The translations under genes were made by a program, and so were the position numbers. A stretch of DNA of 64,000 nt from Nibribacter koreensis (lineage in GTDB: Bacteria > Bacteroidota > Bacteroidia > Cytophagales > Hymenobacteraceae), in NCBI RefSeq assembly GCF_039541795.1, contig NZ_BAABGX010000001.1:1609134-1673133 (forward strand), written 5' to 3'. The notes beneath the pieces are model-generated. The model was not told the origin of the DNA. It saw nothing but the letters and a program-made list of their open reading frames with translations, and ran no database searches. Below are positions 51,328 to 59,961 of this stretch, piece after piece (positions within the stretch are counted from its first letter, which is position 1; every line of letters starts with the position of its first letter).

Positions 51328-53124
51328 TTACATTCTATCCGGCACGGCAATGCCTAACAGTCCCATGGTTTGACGCAAGGTCTGCGCCACCTGACGGGAG
51401 AACGCAATCCTGAAGCTTAACACCTGGGCGTTGCTCTCCTGGAAGATGGGCACCTCGGTGTAGAATCTGTTATACGCTTTAGCCAGATCAAAGGCATACT
51501 GGGCCACAATAGAAGGCGCATAATTACGCGCGGCATCTTCTACCACCTGACCGGCGGTGTTCAATAAAATCAAGGCATCGCGCTCGGTCTCATGCAACAC
51601 TTCAATTTCTTGGAAGTCCTGGCTCTCAGAGGCAATGCCTAGTTCATTGGCTTTGCGCAGAATAGCGGCAATACGGGCGTGGGTGTATTGAATGAATGGA
51701 CCAGTGTGTCCTTTAAAGTCAATAGACTCCTCTGGGTTAAAGAGCATCCGCTTCTTAGGATCTACTTTCAGTAAGAAGTACTTTAAGGCGCCCATGGCCA
51801 GCGTGTGGTACAGTTGCTCGGCCTCTTCTTTTGAGAAGCCGTCAATCTTACCCAATTCGTTGGTTTTCTGACGCGCGGTTTCAATCATTTCTGCTACCAA
51901 CTCATCTGCGTCTACCACCGTTCCCTCTCTGGACTTCATCTTCCCGCTAGGCAAGTCTACCATGCCGTAAGACAAGTGGAAGATACCGTCTGCATACGGC
52001 TTGCCCAGTTTCTTCAACGTGGCCTTCAGCACCTGGAAATGGTAGTTCTGCTCATCTGCCACCACGTAGATGGACTGGTCATAGTGGAAGTCTTCGTATT
52101 TCAATTCAGCCGTGCCCAGGTCTTGGGTGATGTACACAGAGGTTCCGTCCGCACGTAGCAACAGTTTCTCGTCTAGGCCTTGGTCCGTCAGGTCTACCCA
52201 GACAGAGCCGTCTTCTTTCTTGAAGAACACGCCCTTGGCTAGTCCTTCCTCTACCCGGTCCTTGCCCAGCATGTAGGTTCCAGACTCATAATAGAACTTG
52301 TCAAAGTCCACGCCAATGGTGCGGTAGGTAGAATCAAAACCGTCATACACCCAGCCGTTCATCTGCTTCCAGAGGGCAATGGTGTCTGCATCGCCTTGCT
52401 CCCATTTCTGGAGCATCTCCTGGGCCTGTAGCATCAAAGGCGCCTGCTTTTTAGCCAGCTCCTTGTCTTTGCCCTGGGCTACTAGTTCGTCAATCTGTTT
52501 CTTGTATTCCTGGTCAAACTTGACGTAGTACTTGCCCACCAGGTGGTCACCCTTCATGTCGGCACTTTCTGGCGTCTCTCCGTTGCCTAATAATTGATAG
52601 GCAATCATGGACTTGCAGATGTGAATGCCGCGGTCGTTTACCAGGTTGGCTTTGACCACCTCATGGCCCGCGCCTTTCATAATCTCGGCTACGGAGTAAC
52701 CCAAAAAGTTATTCCGCAAGTGACCCAGGTGCAAGGGCTTGTTGGTGTTGGGCGAAGAGTACTCCACCACCACTTTCTGTTTTTGGCCTATTTCCGGGAA
52801 AACAGCCGATTTTCCAGCCACCTGCGCAGAGAATAGCTCTAACCACACGGCATCATGAATTTCCAGATTCAGAAATCCTTTGACCACGTTGTAGCCAGAA
52901 ACCTGCGGCGCGTTTTCTTTTAAGTAATCTCCCAGCGCCTGCCCAATCTGCTCGGGTCCTTTACCCAAGGCTTTGGTTAAGGGAAAGGTGACAAACGTAA
53001 AAGTACCGGCAAACTCCTTACGGGTGGGCTGCAACGCTATCTGCTCTGCCGGCAATACGTGGGAGTAAGTATATTGAAGTGCCTGGCTTAGCGCCTGGGC
53101 TATCTGTGATTCAAGGTTTTTCAT
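51328..53124 (-). CDS. argS: arginyl-tRNA synthetase
   Basis: 598 residues, the normal length in Bacteroidota. The HIGH motif is HLGH (132-135, in SSPNTNKPLHLGHLRNN), and the KMSKS-like loop is GKMKSREGT. It charges tRNA-Arg. Residues 104-116 (GKSAVFPEIGQKQ), in the link between the N-terminal domain and the catalytic core, are encoded by a recognisable copy of the 38-bp palindrome at 52777-52814. As recalled, Bacteroides ArgS has a similar number of residues between the same two conserved blocks with unrelated sequence, so the site is a variable loop. Confidence 0.96.
   Translation of the reverse strand: MKNLESQIAQALSQALQYTYSHVLPAEQIALQPTRKEFAGTFTFVTFPLTKALGKGPEQIGQALGDYLKENAPQVSGYNVVKGFLNLEIHDAVWLELFSAQVAGKSAVFPEIGQKQKVVVEYSSPNTNKPLHLGHLRNNFLGYSVAEIMKGAGHEVVKANLVNDRGIHICKSMIAYQLLGNGETPESADMKGDHLVGKYYVKFDQEYKKQIDELVAQGKDKELAKKQAPLMLQAQEMLQKWEQGDADTIALWKQMNGWVYDGFDSTYRTIGVDFDKFYYESGTYMLGKDRVEEGLAKGVFFKKEDGSVWVDLTDQGLDEKLLLRADGTSVYITQDLGTAELKYEDFHYDQSIYVVADEQNYHFQVLKATLKKLGKPYADGIFHLSYGMVDLPSGKMKSREGTVVDADELVAEMIETARQKTNELGKIDGFSKEEAEQLYHTLAMGALKYFLLKVDPKKRMLFNPEESIDFKGHTGPFIQYTHARIAAILRKANELGIASESQDFQEIEVLHETERDALILLNTAGQVVEDAARNYAPSIVAQYAFDLAKAYNRFYTEVPIFQESNAQVLSFRIAFSRQVAQTLRQTMGLLGIAVPDRM
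52777..52814. repeat. palindromic element, copy 24 (inside argS coding sequence)
   Basis: On the minus strand GGAAATAGGCCAAAAACAG matches one arm of intergenic copies almost exactly (compare 58684-58721), and the other arm reads AATCGGCTGTTTTCCC, degenerate. It is in frame, codes for argS residues 104-116 and has no stop. Confidence 0.75.
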
Positions 53125-53148
53125 ACTATAAATAAAGCGGTACAGAGA

Positions 53149-54111
53149 TTAGGCTTCCTTAGACAAACGCTCCAGGATGCCCTCTGTGGTGTACTCTAAA
53201 ATTTCAAAGGCATTGTTGGCCATGGTGTTCTCAGCGTCAAGGGTAGGATTGATTTCTACCATCTCAAAGCACACCACGCGAGGGTCGCTTACCAAGGCCC
53301 TGCATAGTTCCTTGGCCTGGGTCACGTTCAAGCCTACCTCTACCGGGGTGCCGGTGCCTTTGGAGAACTTAGAGTCCAGACTGTCTACGTCAAATGAGAC
53401 ATAAATAATATCACAGTCCTTGAGGCGATGCAAGGCTTCTTCGGCTACCTGCTCAATGCCTTTGGCCAACACCTCTGGGTAGGTGAAGTTTTTAATGTTG
53501 TGCTTGTCAAACAGATAGACTTCTGGCTTCTCATAGCTGCGGGTCACAATATAAACTATGTGCTCGTGCTTTATCTTTGGTTGATCTGTGCCTACGCGCT
53601 TGAGGGCCTCCCAGAAGAAGATAGTCTCCGGCTCTGGGTCGTTCACCTTGCAGTCTAAGTTGTCTTCGTGCAAGGACACCGCCAAGGGCATACCGTGCAT
53701 ATTACCAGAAGGCGTGGTGTATGGTGAGTGGATGTCTGCGTGCGCATCTACCCAGATCACTCCTAAGGTCTTATCTGGGTAGGTGGCTTTTATACCAGCA
53801 ATGGTACCGCCTGCGTTAGAGTGGTCACCGGCCAGTACCAACGGGAACATGCCCAGCTCAAAGGTCTGCTCTACGGTGGCGCTAATACGTTTGTAGGTAT
53901 GAAGGATGCTGTCAATGTATTTCGCCTTCGGGAAAAGGTTCTTTTCAAAAAGTACATCATTGAGGTTGGGAACCTCTACCGTGGTAAACCGTTGAAAATA
54001 ATCTGACTTCTGGTTGAGGCAGGCAATCCTGAGCGCATCTACCCCTAAACTGGCCCCGCGGGTACCAGCCCCTAGCTCAGATTTCACCTCAATCAGTCGT
54101 ATTTTTTTCAT
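53149..54111 (-). CDS. arginase/agmatinase-family ureohydrolase
   Basis: 320 residues. Binuclear manganese motifs are present: GDHS (116-119 region), VDAHADIH and SFDVDSLDS, followed by GTGTPVEVGL. It cleaves arginine or agmatine to urea plus ornithine or putrescine. The family normally includes both activities; being divergent from an arginine decarboxylase gene, either is plausible, and length and the N-terminal ELGAGTRGASLGVDAL favour arginase. A TAGGTTTG box precedes the start. Confidence 0.88.
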   Translation of the reverse strand: MKKIRLIEVKSELGAGTRGASLGVDALRIACLNQKSDYFQRFTTVEVPNLNDVLFEKNLFPKAKYIDSILHTYKRISATVEQTFELGMFPLVLAGDHSNAGGTIAGIKATYPDKTLGVIWVDAHADIHSPYTTPSGNMHGMPLAVSLHEDNLDCKVNDPEPETIFFWEALKRVGTDQPKIKHEHIVYIVTRSYEKPEVYLFDKHNIKNFTYPEVLAKGIEQVAEEALHRLKDCDIIYVSFDVDSLDSKFSKGTGTPVEVGLNVTQAKELCRALVSDPRVVCFEMVEINPTLDAENTMANNAFEILEYTTEGILERLSKEA

Positions 54112-54119
54112 AGCAAAAG

Positions 54120-54127
54120 CAAACCTA
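54120..54127 (-). promoter_or_regulatory. TAnnTTTG (-7) promoter box of the arginase-family gene
   Basis: TAGGTTTG on the minus strand, 8 bp before the ATG at 54111. The 86-bp divergent gap must also carry the decarboxylase promoter. Confidence 0.5.
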
Positions 54128-54197
54128 GTTTTTGCAAAGATGGTAAAATACAGTCAATTTTGCACAATTTCCCGGTTGGGGAAGCAACAACTAAAGA

Positions 54198-55598
54198 ATG
54201 GATAAATATACCGACCTCATACATCAAACCTTTGATTTCCCTACTGAGGAATTTACTGTACATAACAACGAGCTGTCCTTCAATGGCATCCCCATGATGG
54301 AGCTAGTAAAGCAGTACGGCACGCCACTCAGACTTACTTATTTACCCAAGATCAGTTCCCAGATTCAGAAGGCCAAAAAGCTGTTCAAAGAATCTATGGA
54401 GAAGCTGAACTATCAGGGCACGTATACTTATTGCTACTGCACCAAGTCCTCCCACTTCTCTTTTGTGCTGGAAGAAGCGCTTAAAAATGACATCCATATT
54501 GAGACGTCTTCTTCTTTTGACATGCCTATTATCAGGGCTTTGTATGAGAAGGGGAAAGTGAGCAAAGACATTTTTGTAGTCTGCAACGGCTACAAGCGTG
54601 ACCTGTACCGCAACTACATTACGGGCATGATTAATGACGGCTTCAAGAACGTGACGCCCGTCTTGGATGACTTGAACGAGATTGACCATTACCAGGGTCA
54701 TGTGGAGGGCACTTGCCAGGTAGGCATTAGACTGGCCTCTGACGAGGAGCCAAAGTTCCAGTTTTATACCTCGCGGTTGGGCATCAACTACAATGACGTG
54801 GTGGGCTTGTATGAGCAGAAGATAAAGGACAACCCCAAGTTCAAGCTCAAGATGCTCCATTACTTCATCAACACAGGCATCAAGGACACGTCTTACTATT
54901 GGTCAGAGCTGAGCCGCTTTGTGCACAAGTACTGTGAGATGAAGAAGATTTGTCCAGACCTGGACACCATTGACATTGGCGGTGGCTTCCCCATTAAGAC
55001 CTCTATCCAGTTTGACTACAACTACCGCTACATGATTGAGGAGATCCTCAGGACCATTCAGCGGATTTGTAAGGAAGAAGGCGTGGCCGAACCCAACATT
55101 TTCACCGAGTTTGGGATTTACACCGTGGGTGAAAGCGGCGCGCACATCTACTCCATCCTGGACATCAAACTACAGAACGACAAGGAGCTTTGGTACATGA
55201 TTGACGGTTCTTTCATTACCAACCTGCCAGACACCTGGGCCTTGAACCAGCGCTACATTCTAATGGCCCTCAACAACTGGGACAAGGATTACCAGCGCTT
55301 GAACCTGGGCGGCTTGACCTGTGACAGCCAGGATTACTACAACTCGGAGATGCACTCGTTCCAGGTGTTCCTCCCTAAGGTACAAAAAGAGCAGGCAGAG
55401 CCGCAGTACATTGGTTTCTTCCATACGGGGGCCTATCAGGAGAGTTTAAGCGGGTACGGTGGCATCAAGCACTGCCTCATTCCAAGCCCTAAACACGTGT
55501 TGATCAATAGAGAAGCAGACGGCACGCTCAAGTCTTGGGTCTTCGCCGAAGAGCAGAACGAGGAGTCCATGCTCAAGATTCTTGGGTACAAGGATTAA
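54198..55598 (+). CDS. speA: arginine decarboxylase, PLP fold type III, short form
   Basis: 466 residues, shorter than E. coli SpeA (about 650) but the normal Bacteroidota size. The PLP-lysine region is TYCYCTKSSHFSF (about 77-89), the glycine-rich phosphate-binding segment is DTIDIGGGFPIKT, and the N-terminal TIM-barrel is followed by the C-terminal beta domain (GLTCDSQDYYNSE). It makes agmatine from arginine for polyamine synthesis. Function as decarboxylase is family-based. The arginase-family gene starts divergently 86 bp away. Confidence 0.85.
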   Translation: MDKYTDLIHQTFDFPTEEFTVHNNELSFNGIPMMELVKQYGTPLRLTYLPKISSQIQKAKKLFKESMEKLNYQGTYTYCYCTKSSHFSFVLEEALKNDIHIETSSSFDMPIIRALYEKGKVSKDIFVVCNGYKRDLYRNYITGMINDGFKNVTPVLDDLNEIDHYQGHVEGTCQVGIRLASDEEPKFQFYTSRLGINYNDVVGLYEQKIKDNPKFKLKMLHYFINTGIKDTSYYWSELSRFVHKYCEMKKICPDLDTIDIGGGFPIKTSIQFDYNYRYMIEEILRTIQRICKEEGVAEPNIFTEFGIYTVGESGAHIYSILDIKLQNDKELWYMIDGSFITNLPDTWALNQRYILMALNNWDKDYQRLNLGGLTCDSQDYYNSEMHSFQVFLPKVQKEQAEPQYIGFFHTGAYQESLSGYGGIKHCLIPSPKHVLINREADGTLKSWVFAEEQNEESMLKILGYKD

Positions 55599-55616
55599 AA
55601 ATAAATTCATATTTTC

Positions 55617-55655
55617 TACTCCAAAGCTGAACCAAAAAGTGTAGCTTTGGAGTAG
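55617..55655. other. 13-bp-stem hairpin without T-tract
   Basis: CTACTCCAAAGCT (55617-55629) pairs perfectly with AGCTTTGGAGTAG (55643-55655), loop 13 nt. No T run follows on either strand, so it is not a normal terminator; it may stabilise the speA 3' end or act between speA and the small lipoprotein gene. Confidence 0.5.
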
Positions 55656-55687
55656 AATACCCAAGACTTTGTTTTTTAACGCATTTT

Positions 55688-55849
55688 ATGAAGAAGTTAT
55701 TCCTTTTAGCCGCCTTTGGAATGTTTGCTTTTGCTTCTTGCAAATCTACTTGCCCTGCGTACTCACAGAAAAGTGACCGTGCCGCAGACCAGAAGGTATT
55801 GGTAAAATCTAACCACCAAGAAGCCGCTTCTGCCCAGATCAACGGCTAG
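55688..55849 (+). CDS. small lipoprotein, 53 aa
   Basis: MKKLFLLAAFGMFAFASC is a complete lipoprotein signal with lipobox FASC (Cys18). The mature part is only about 36 residues and includes a second Cys (KSTCPAYSQ). Small Bacteroidota lipoproteins beginning with a C-x-x-x-CPAY pattern are common, and their role is unknown. It begins 89 bp after speA and ends before a bidirectional terminator, so it could be the last gene of the speA transcript. Confidence 0.75.
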   Translation: MKKLFLLAAFGMFAFASCKSTCPAYSQKSDRAADQKVLVKSNHQEAASAQING

Positions 55850-55874
55850 TCAATGTAATTGACGCAAAGAATTC

Positions 55875-55902
55875 AAAGGACCGGAAGCGATTTCGGTCCT
55901 TT
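55875..55902. terminator. bidirectional terminator
   Basis: AAAGGACCG (55875-55883) with CGGTCCTTT (55894-55902), T-rich on the plus side (TTTACTTTTG). It lies between the small lipoprotein and the convergent HAD phosphatase gene, overlapping the latter's stop. Confidence 0.75.
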
Positions 55903-56419
55903 ACTTTTGCCCCTTGCCTAGGATAAGGTTGGTGGCCTCTGCTAAATTCTTGGCCTGCATAGCGTACGTGCCCGCAGGATGTTGCCCGCCTACCAATATC
56001 CCCTTCACTCCTACTTTTTGAGCGGCCTGCATGTCTCTTAGCTGGTCTCCCACCATCCAGCACTGGTCAGGGGTAAGATTATACTTAGCTATGGCTTTTT
56101 CTAGCATCAGGCTATCCGGCTTTCTGGCAATGGACGATGATACCGACTCATGGGCCGGCGCCATGTACAGGGCGTCCAGGGCATGACCACAGGCGTGCTG
56201 CAATTTCTCATGGCAGGCCAGCACGTGTTCTTTGGTGTACAGCCCTTTGGCAATGCCGCCTTGATTGGTCACTACTATCAGGTAATAGCCGTGTTCCTTT
56301 AATAGCGCCAAGGCGTGAGGTACGCCAGTGCACACCTCAAAATCCTCCACTAGAAAGGTATAGGCGCCGCGTTCTACGTTCAAGACGCCGTCTCTGTCTA
56401 AGAAAATCGCTTTGGCCAT
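55901..56419 (-). CDS. HAD-IIIA phosphatase, GmhB/histidinol-phosphatase-like, zinc loop lost
   Basis: 172 residues. Motif I DRDGVLN (8-14), motif II VTNQGGIAKGLY, motif III KPD and GDQLRDMQAAQKVG give a complete HAD active site. In typical GmhB the loop before motif III holds a zinc site (Cys-x-His...Cys-x-Cys); here it reads MAPAHESVSSSIARKP with no Cys. Substrate is probably a sugar bisphosphate such as D-glycero-D-manno-heptose 1,7-bisphosphate, but the changed loop makes this uncertain. Confidence 0.82.
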   Translation of the reverse strand: MAKAIFLDRDGVLNVERGAYTFLVEDFEVCTGVPHALALLKEHGYYLIVVTNQGGIAKGLYTKEHVLACHEKLQHACGHALDALYMAPAHESVSSSIARKPDSLMLEKAIAKYNLTPDQCWMVGDQLRDMQAAQKVGVKGILVGGQHPAGTYAMQAKNLAEATNLILGKGQK

Positions 56420-56445
56420 TTGTTTAAAGGTAGGTCAATGTGGCT

Positions 56446-56453
56446 CAAAAATA
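56446..56453 (-). promoter_or_regulatory. TAnnTTTG (-7) promoter box of the HAD gene
   Basis: TATTTTTG on the minus strand, 26 bp before the ATG at 56419. A second, weaker box (TACCTTTA) lies closer to the start. Confidence 0.45.
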
Positions 56454-56485
56454 GCGCTTTTGTACAAATTCGTCTTGCCTGAAAT

Positions 56486-56523
56486 CGTTTTTGGCTTATT
56501 TTCTCTAAAATAGCTCCAAAACG
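56486..56523. repeat. 38-bp palindromic element, copy 25
   Basis: Begins CGTTTTTGGCTTA, centre CTCT, ends TAGCTCCAAAACG. It is in the divergent gap before hemY. Confidence 0.85.
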
Positions 56524-56574
56524 GCGGCCGGCTTCTTGCGTAAACAGGCACACTTATCCTTTACTTTTTTCTGC

Positions 56575-57912
56575 ATGCGAGTTGCCATTATTGGAGCGGG
56601 TATTTCTGGGTTGGCTTTGGCGTACTACCTACAAAAGCTGGGGGTACGCTATGACCTGTTTGAAGCCAGCGACCAAGTGGGCGGTATGCTGAAGAGCTGC
56701 AAACAAGGCTCCTATCAATTTGAGCTGGGCCCTAACTCCCTGCAAGACACCCCAGAACTGGAAGAGCTTTTACAGGAATTAAAGCTGCAGGAGGAAAAAG
56801 TGAAACCATCTTCTGTTGCCTCCAACCGCTTTATCTTAAAAGACGGCAAATACCAGAAATTACCAGTTTCTCCGCTGGGTATGCTGTTTCATCCTTTCTT
56901 TGACTGGCGCACCAAGCTCAGGATTGCCAGAGAGACTCAATGTACCAAAAGAGAGGTGGCAGAAGAAACCATTACCCATTTCTTTGCCAGGCGGTTTGGG
57001 ACCGAGGTGGTGGAATATCTGGTAAAGCCCATGGTGGCCGGCATTTACGGCGGAGACCCAGACCAGCTGTTACTGGAGAAGACCATGCCCTTCTTGCAAA
57101 AACTGGAGCGCAAGCATGGCTCTGTTTTAAAAGGCCTGGTGCAAGCCCCCGAAATACGACGCAGGCCCATCTTTACCTTAAAAAGCGGACTAGAGACTCT
57201 GGCAAACGCCATCTCTTCCAAGCTCGTTTCCCTGCACACGGGTCAGCGCATTGAGATGGTGCACAAGCTGCATGGCAAGTACTTGTTGAGCATCCAGAAT
57301 GACGTTGAAGGCTTAAGTGATGAAGAATATGACGCCGTGGTCATCGCCCTGCCTGCCTACGCCGCCGCAGATCTGCTCAACTACGTGGCTCCCGGGCTGT
57401 CAGCCTCCTTGTTCAATGTCAACTACGCACCCATGGCCGTGGTACACACCGCCTACCACCGTGAGCAGGTAAAGTTTCCATTGAACGGGTATGGTGCTTT
57501 AAATCCTAAGAAAGAGGGTACGTTTACGGCAGGCTCTGTCTGGACCAGCGCGCTCTTCCCGCATTGCGCGCCCAGCAAGGAAGTCTTCTTCACCACTTTT
57601 GTAGGAGGCACGCAGTGGCAACAGCATTTGGATTTACCGCGCCAGGAAATCATGGAGAAAGTACACCAAGAACTGAAGACTTTGTATGGCATCTCGGCGA
57701 AGGAGCCTACGTTTCAGCACTATCATAGATGGGCAAAAGCCCTGCCGCAGCCAGATGTCTTTATTTTAGATGTGCACCTTATGGCGCAGGCCTTGGAAGA
57801 GGAGCACCTGTATTGCTGTGCCAACTGGATGGCTGGCCCCAGCGTACCAGACTGTATTGCCTACGCTAAAAGCTTAGCCCACAAAATTAATTCCCAGCGC
57901 CCCTCCTTCTAA
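56575..57912 (+). CDS. hemY: protoporphyrinogen/coproporphyrinogen oxidase, HemY type
   Basis: 445 residues. FAD-binding GAGISGLALAYYL at the N-terminus, then GGMLKS and the ELGPNSL segment typical of HemY, and a C-terminal FAD region with CANWMAGPSVPDCIAYAK. It oxidises protoporphyrinogen IX or coproporphyrinogen III in haem synthesis; which one cannot be told from sequence alone. The ATG at 56575 fits the dinucleotide-fold start; an upstream in-frame ATG at 56536 adds only unrelated residues. Confidence 0.93.
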   Translation: MRVAIIGAGISGLALAYYLQKLGVRYDLFEASDQVGGMLKSCKQGSYQFELGPNSLQDTPELEELLQELKLQEEKVKPSSVASNRFILKDGKYQKLPVSPLGMLFHPFFDWRTKLRIARETQCTKREVAEETITHFFARRFGTEVVEYLVKPMVAGIYGGDPDQLLLEKTMPFLQKLERKHGSVLKGLVQAPEIRRRPIFTLKSGLETLANAISSKLVSLHTGQRIEMVHKLHGKYLLSIQNDVEGLSDEEYDAVVIALPAYAAADLLNYVAPGLSASLFNVNYAPMAVVHTAYHREQVKFPLNGYGALNPKKEGTFTAGSVWTSALFPHCAPSKEVFFTTFVGGTQWQQHLDLPRQEIMEKVHQELKTLYGISAKEPTFQHYHRWAKALPQPDVFILDVHLMAQALEEEHLYCCANWMAGPSVPDCIAYAKSLAHKINSQRPSF

Positions 57913-57927
57913 TATATTCTCATCGGC

Positions 57928-57935
57928 TATATTTG
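57928..57935 (+). promoter_or_regulatory. TAnnTTTG (-7) promoter box of the glycosyltransferase gene
   Basis: TATATTTG ends 4 bp before the ATG at 57940, giving a nearly leaderless mRNA. Confidence 0.55.
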
Positions 57936-57939
57936 AAGG

Positions 57940-58671
57940 ATGAAAGAGTCTGTGGTGGTGATCCCTACCTACAATGAGATAGAGAATATAGTAGCAATCA
58001 TCAGGAAAGTATTCTCGCTCCCCCTTCCTTTCCATGTGTTAGTGGTAGATGACGGCTCACCGGACGGTACGGCAGAGGCGGTCATGCATTTGCAGGCCGA
58101 ATACCCAGACAGGTTATTCTTAGAGCAACGCAAGGGAAAACTGGGCTTGGGAACGGCTTATATCCATGGGTTTAAGTATGCCTTAAAGGCAGGCTATCAA
58201 TACATTTTTGAAATGGACGCTGACTTCTCTCATAATCCAGAGGATTTGGTGGCCTTACATGATGCCTGCGCGGTAGACGGTTTTGACATGGCCATTGGTA
58301 GTAGGTACAGCAGCGGGGTAAACGTAGTAAACTGGCCCATGAGCCGGGTGTTGCTTTCTTACTTTGCCAGCCGCTACGTGCGCCTGGTGACGGGCATGCC
58401 CATTCATGACGCTACCGCTGGTTTCAAGTGCTATTCCAGAAAAGTACTGGAGACTATTAACCTGGACCGCATTCGGTTTATTGGCTATGCGTTCCAGATT
58501 GAAATGAAGTTTTTGACCTACAAGTTTGGGTTCAAGATTAAAGAAGTGCCCATTATTTTTACAGACAGGGCTAGAGGACAGTCAAAGATGAGCAAAGGCA
58601 TTATCAAGGAGGCATTCTTAGGCGTGATTCAAATGAAACTGGACAGCTACTTCAGGCATTTTACCAGGTAA
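57940..58671 (+). CDS. polyprenol-phosphate mannosyltransferase-like GT2 (DPM1 type)
   Basis: 243 residues, GT2 family without membrane helices. PTYNEIENI (10-18) and DDGSPDGT (38-45) bind the nucleotide sugar, DAD (FEMDADFSHNPED) binds the metal, and GSRYSSG plus RIRFIGYAFQIEM match the DPM1 group. It transfers mannose or glucose from a GDP/UDP-sugar to a polyprenyl phosphate. It starts 28 bp after hemY with its own promoter box. Confidence 0.88.
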   Translation: MKESVVVIPTYNEIENIVAIIRKVFSLPLPFHVLVVDDGSPDGTAEAVMHLQAEYPDRLFLEQRKGKLGLGTAYIHGFKYALKAGYQYIFEMDADFSHNPEDLVALHDACAVDGFDMAIGSRYSSGVNVVNWPMSRVLLSYFASRYVRLVTGMPIHDATAGFKCYSRKVLETINLDRIRFIGYAFQIEMKFLTYKFGFKIKEVPIIFTDRARGQSKMSKGIIKEAFLGVIQMKLDSYFRHFTR

Positions 58672-58683
58672 TTTGGCAAACTT

Positions 58684-58721
58684 CGTTTTTGGGCTGTTTT
58701 CTGGAAATTAGGCCAAAAACA
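58684..58721. repeat. 38-bp palindromic element, copy 26
   Basis: Begins CGTTTTTGGGCTG, centre CTGG, ends TTAGGCCAAAAACA. Closest intergenic relative of the copy inside argS. Confidence 0.9.
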
Positions 58722-58858
58722 GTCCTCTACCCTACCTCAAGTGCTGGTTTTTGAATTCTTAACCGCTTATCTTCACCTCTTGCAAACAACTGTTAGGCTT
58801 TGACGGCGGGTGATATCCAACACTCTATAGCAAAGCATTACAGCCTTAACATACTTTA

Positions 58859-59815
58859 ATGGTAAAGACTGATATTCTTTTTTGGATAGGTTTTAACGTA
58901 GTGGTCTTGATACTGCTAGCCTTGGACCTGTTTGTATTCCACCGCAAAAGCCATGTGGTGAAGATGAAGGAAGCCTTGGGCTGGAGCGTTTTCTGGGTGG
59001 CGCTTTCCCTTGCCTTTAATATTTTGATTTACTATTGGAAAGGCTCTGGCCCTGCCCTTGAATTCCTGACCGCCTATCTCATTGAGAAGTCTTTGAGCGT
59101 AGACAACCTGTTTGTGTTCATCCTCATCTTCGGATATTTTAAGGTAGAGCAGCAATACCAGCATAAAATCCTTTTCTGGGGGGTGTTAGGCGCACTTTTC
59201 TTTAGAGCCATCTTCATCTTGGTGGGCGTGGCCCTGCTCAACAAATTCCATTTCATTGTCTACATTCTGGGTGCCTTCTTGATGTACACGGGCTTTAAGA
59301 TGGCTACCTCTGGTAACCAGGAAGACATTGACCCAGAAGCAAATCCCGTGGTTAAGTTTGTGAGCCGCTACATGCCCGTGACCAACCGGCACTACGGCTC
59401 TAAGTTCTTCGTGAAGATTGACAAGACGGTGTTTGCCACGCCTTTGTTTCTGGTGCTTATCATGGTTGAGACCACAGACATTGTCTTCGCCGCAGATTCT
59501 ATCCCTGCTATTCTGGCCATCTCTAAAGATCCGTTCATTGTCTACACCTCTAACGTGTTTGCCTTGCTAGGTTTGCGGGCGCTGTACTTCGCGTTGGCGG
59601 GCATTATGCAGTTGTTCCATTACCTGCACTATGGTTTGTCGCTTATTCTAATCTTTATTGGAGGCAAGCTCATCCTCTCTAACTGGTTTGAGATTAACAT
59701 GGTCATTGCCTTGGGCGTGGTAGCCTTTATCTTGGTTGGCTCAGTGGTGCTATCCCTCATGTTCCCTAAAAAGGACCAGCCACTTCCAGAAGTACCCAGC
59801 CAAGAGAAACCTTAG
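58859..59815 (+). CDS. TerC/Alx-family membrane protein
   Basis: 318 residues, seven to nine transmembrane helices. The TerC signature acids are present: EKSLSVDNLFVFILIF (about 76-91) and VETTDIVFAADSIPAILAIS (about 204-223). Family members export manganese or calcium, often together with secreted metalloenzymes. No yybP-ykoY-like manganese riboswitch could be recognised in the 187-bp leader region, which contains palindromic copy 26. Confidence 0.9.
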   Translation: MVKTDILFWIGFNVVVLILLALDLFVFHRKSHVVKMKEALGWSVFWVALSLAFNILIYYWKGSGPALEFLTAYLIEKSLSVDNLFVFILIFGYFKVEQQYQHKILFWGVLGALFFRAIFILVGVALLNKFHFIVYILGAFLMYTGFKMATSGNQEDIDPEANPVVKFVSRYMPVTNRHYGSKFFVKIDKTVFATPLFLVLIMVETTDIVFAADSIPAILAISKDPFIVYTSNVFALLGLRALYFALAGIMQLFHYLHYGLSLILIFIGGKLILSNWFEINMVIALGVVAFILVGSVVLSLMFPKKDQPLPEVPSQEKP

Positions 59816-59829
59816 AACTTTTTACATCT

Positions 59830-59879
59830 ATTAAACAGCAAGGCCGCCTCTATTTACAGAGGCGGCCTTGCTGTTTAAT
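59830..59879. terminator. 22-bp perfect-stem hairpin after the TerC gene
   Basis: 59830-59851 is exactly complementary to 59858-59879, loop ATTTAC. The stem contains CAGCAAGGCCGCCTC. It is symmetrical and could terminate in both directions, although only TTTAAT follows. Confidence 0.8.
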
Positions 59880-59961
59880 AAGCCTTGGTTAAGCATTCAG
59901 TAGAGGATCAAGGACAGAGAGAGAATTGCTTTACCCATTAATATATAAAATCTAATAGCCC

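Noticed and set aside
58672..58858. Manganese riboswitch (yybP-ykoY) before the TerC gene
   Set aside because: The conserved loop sequences of that riboswitch are not visible in the leader.
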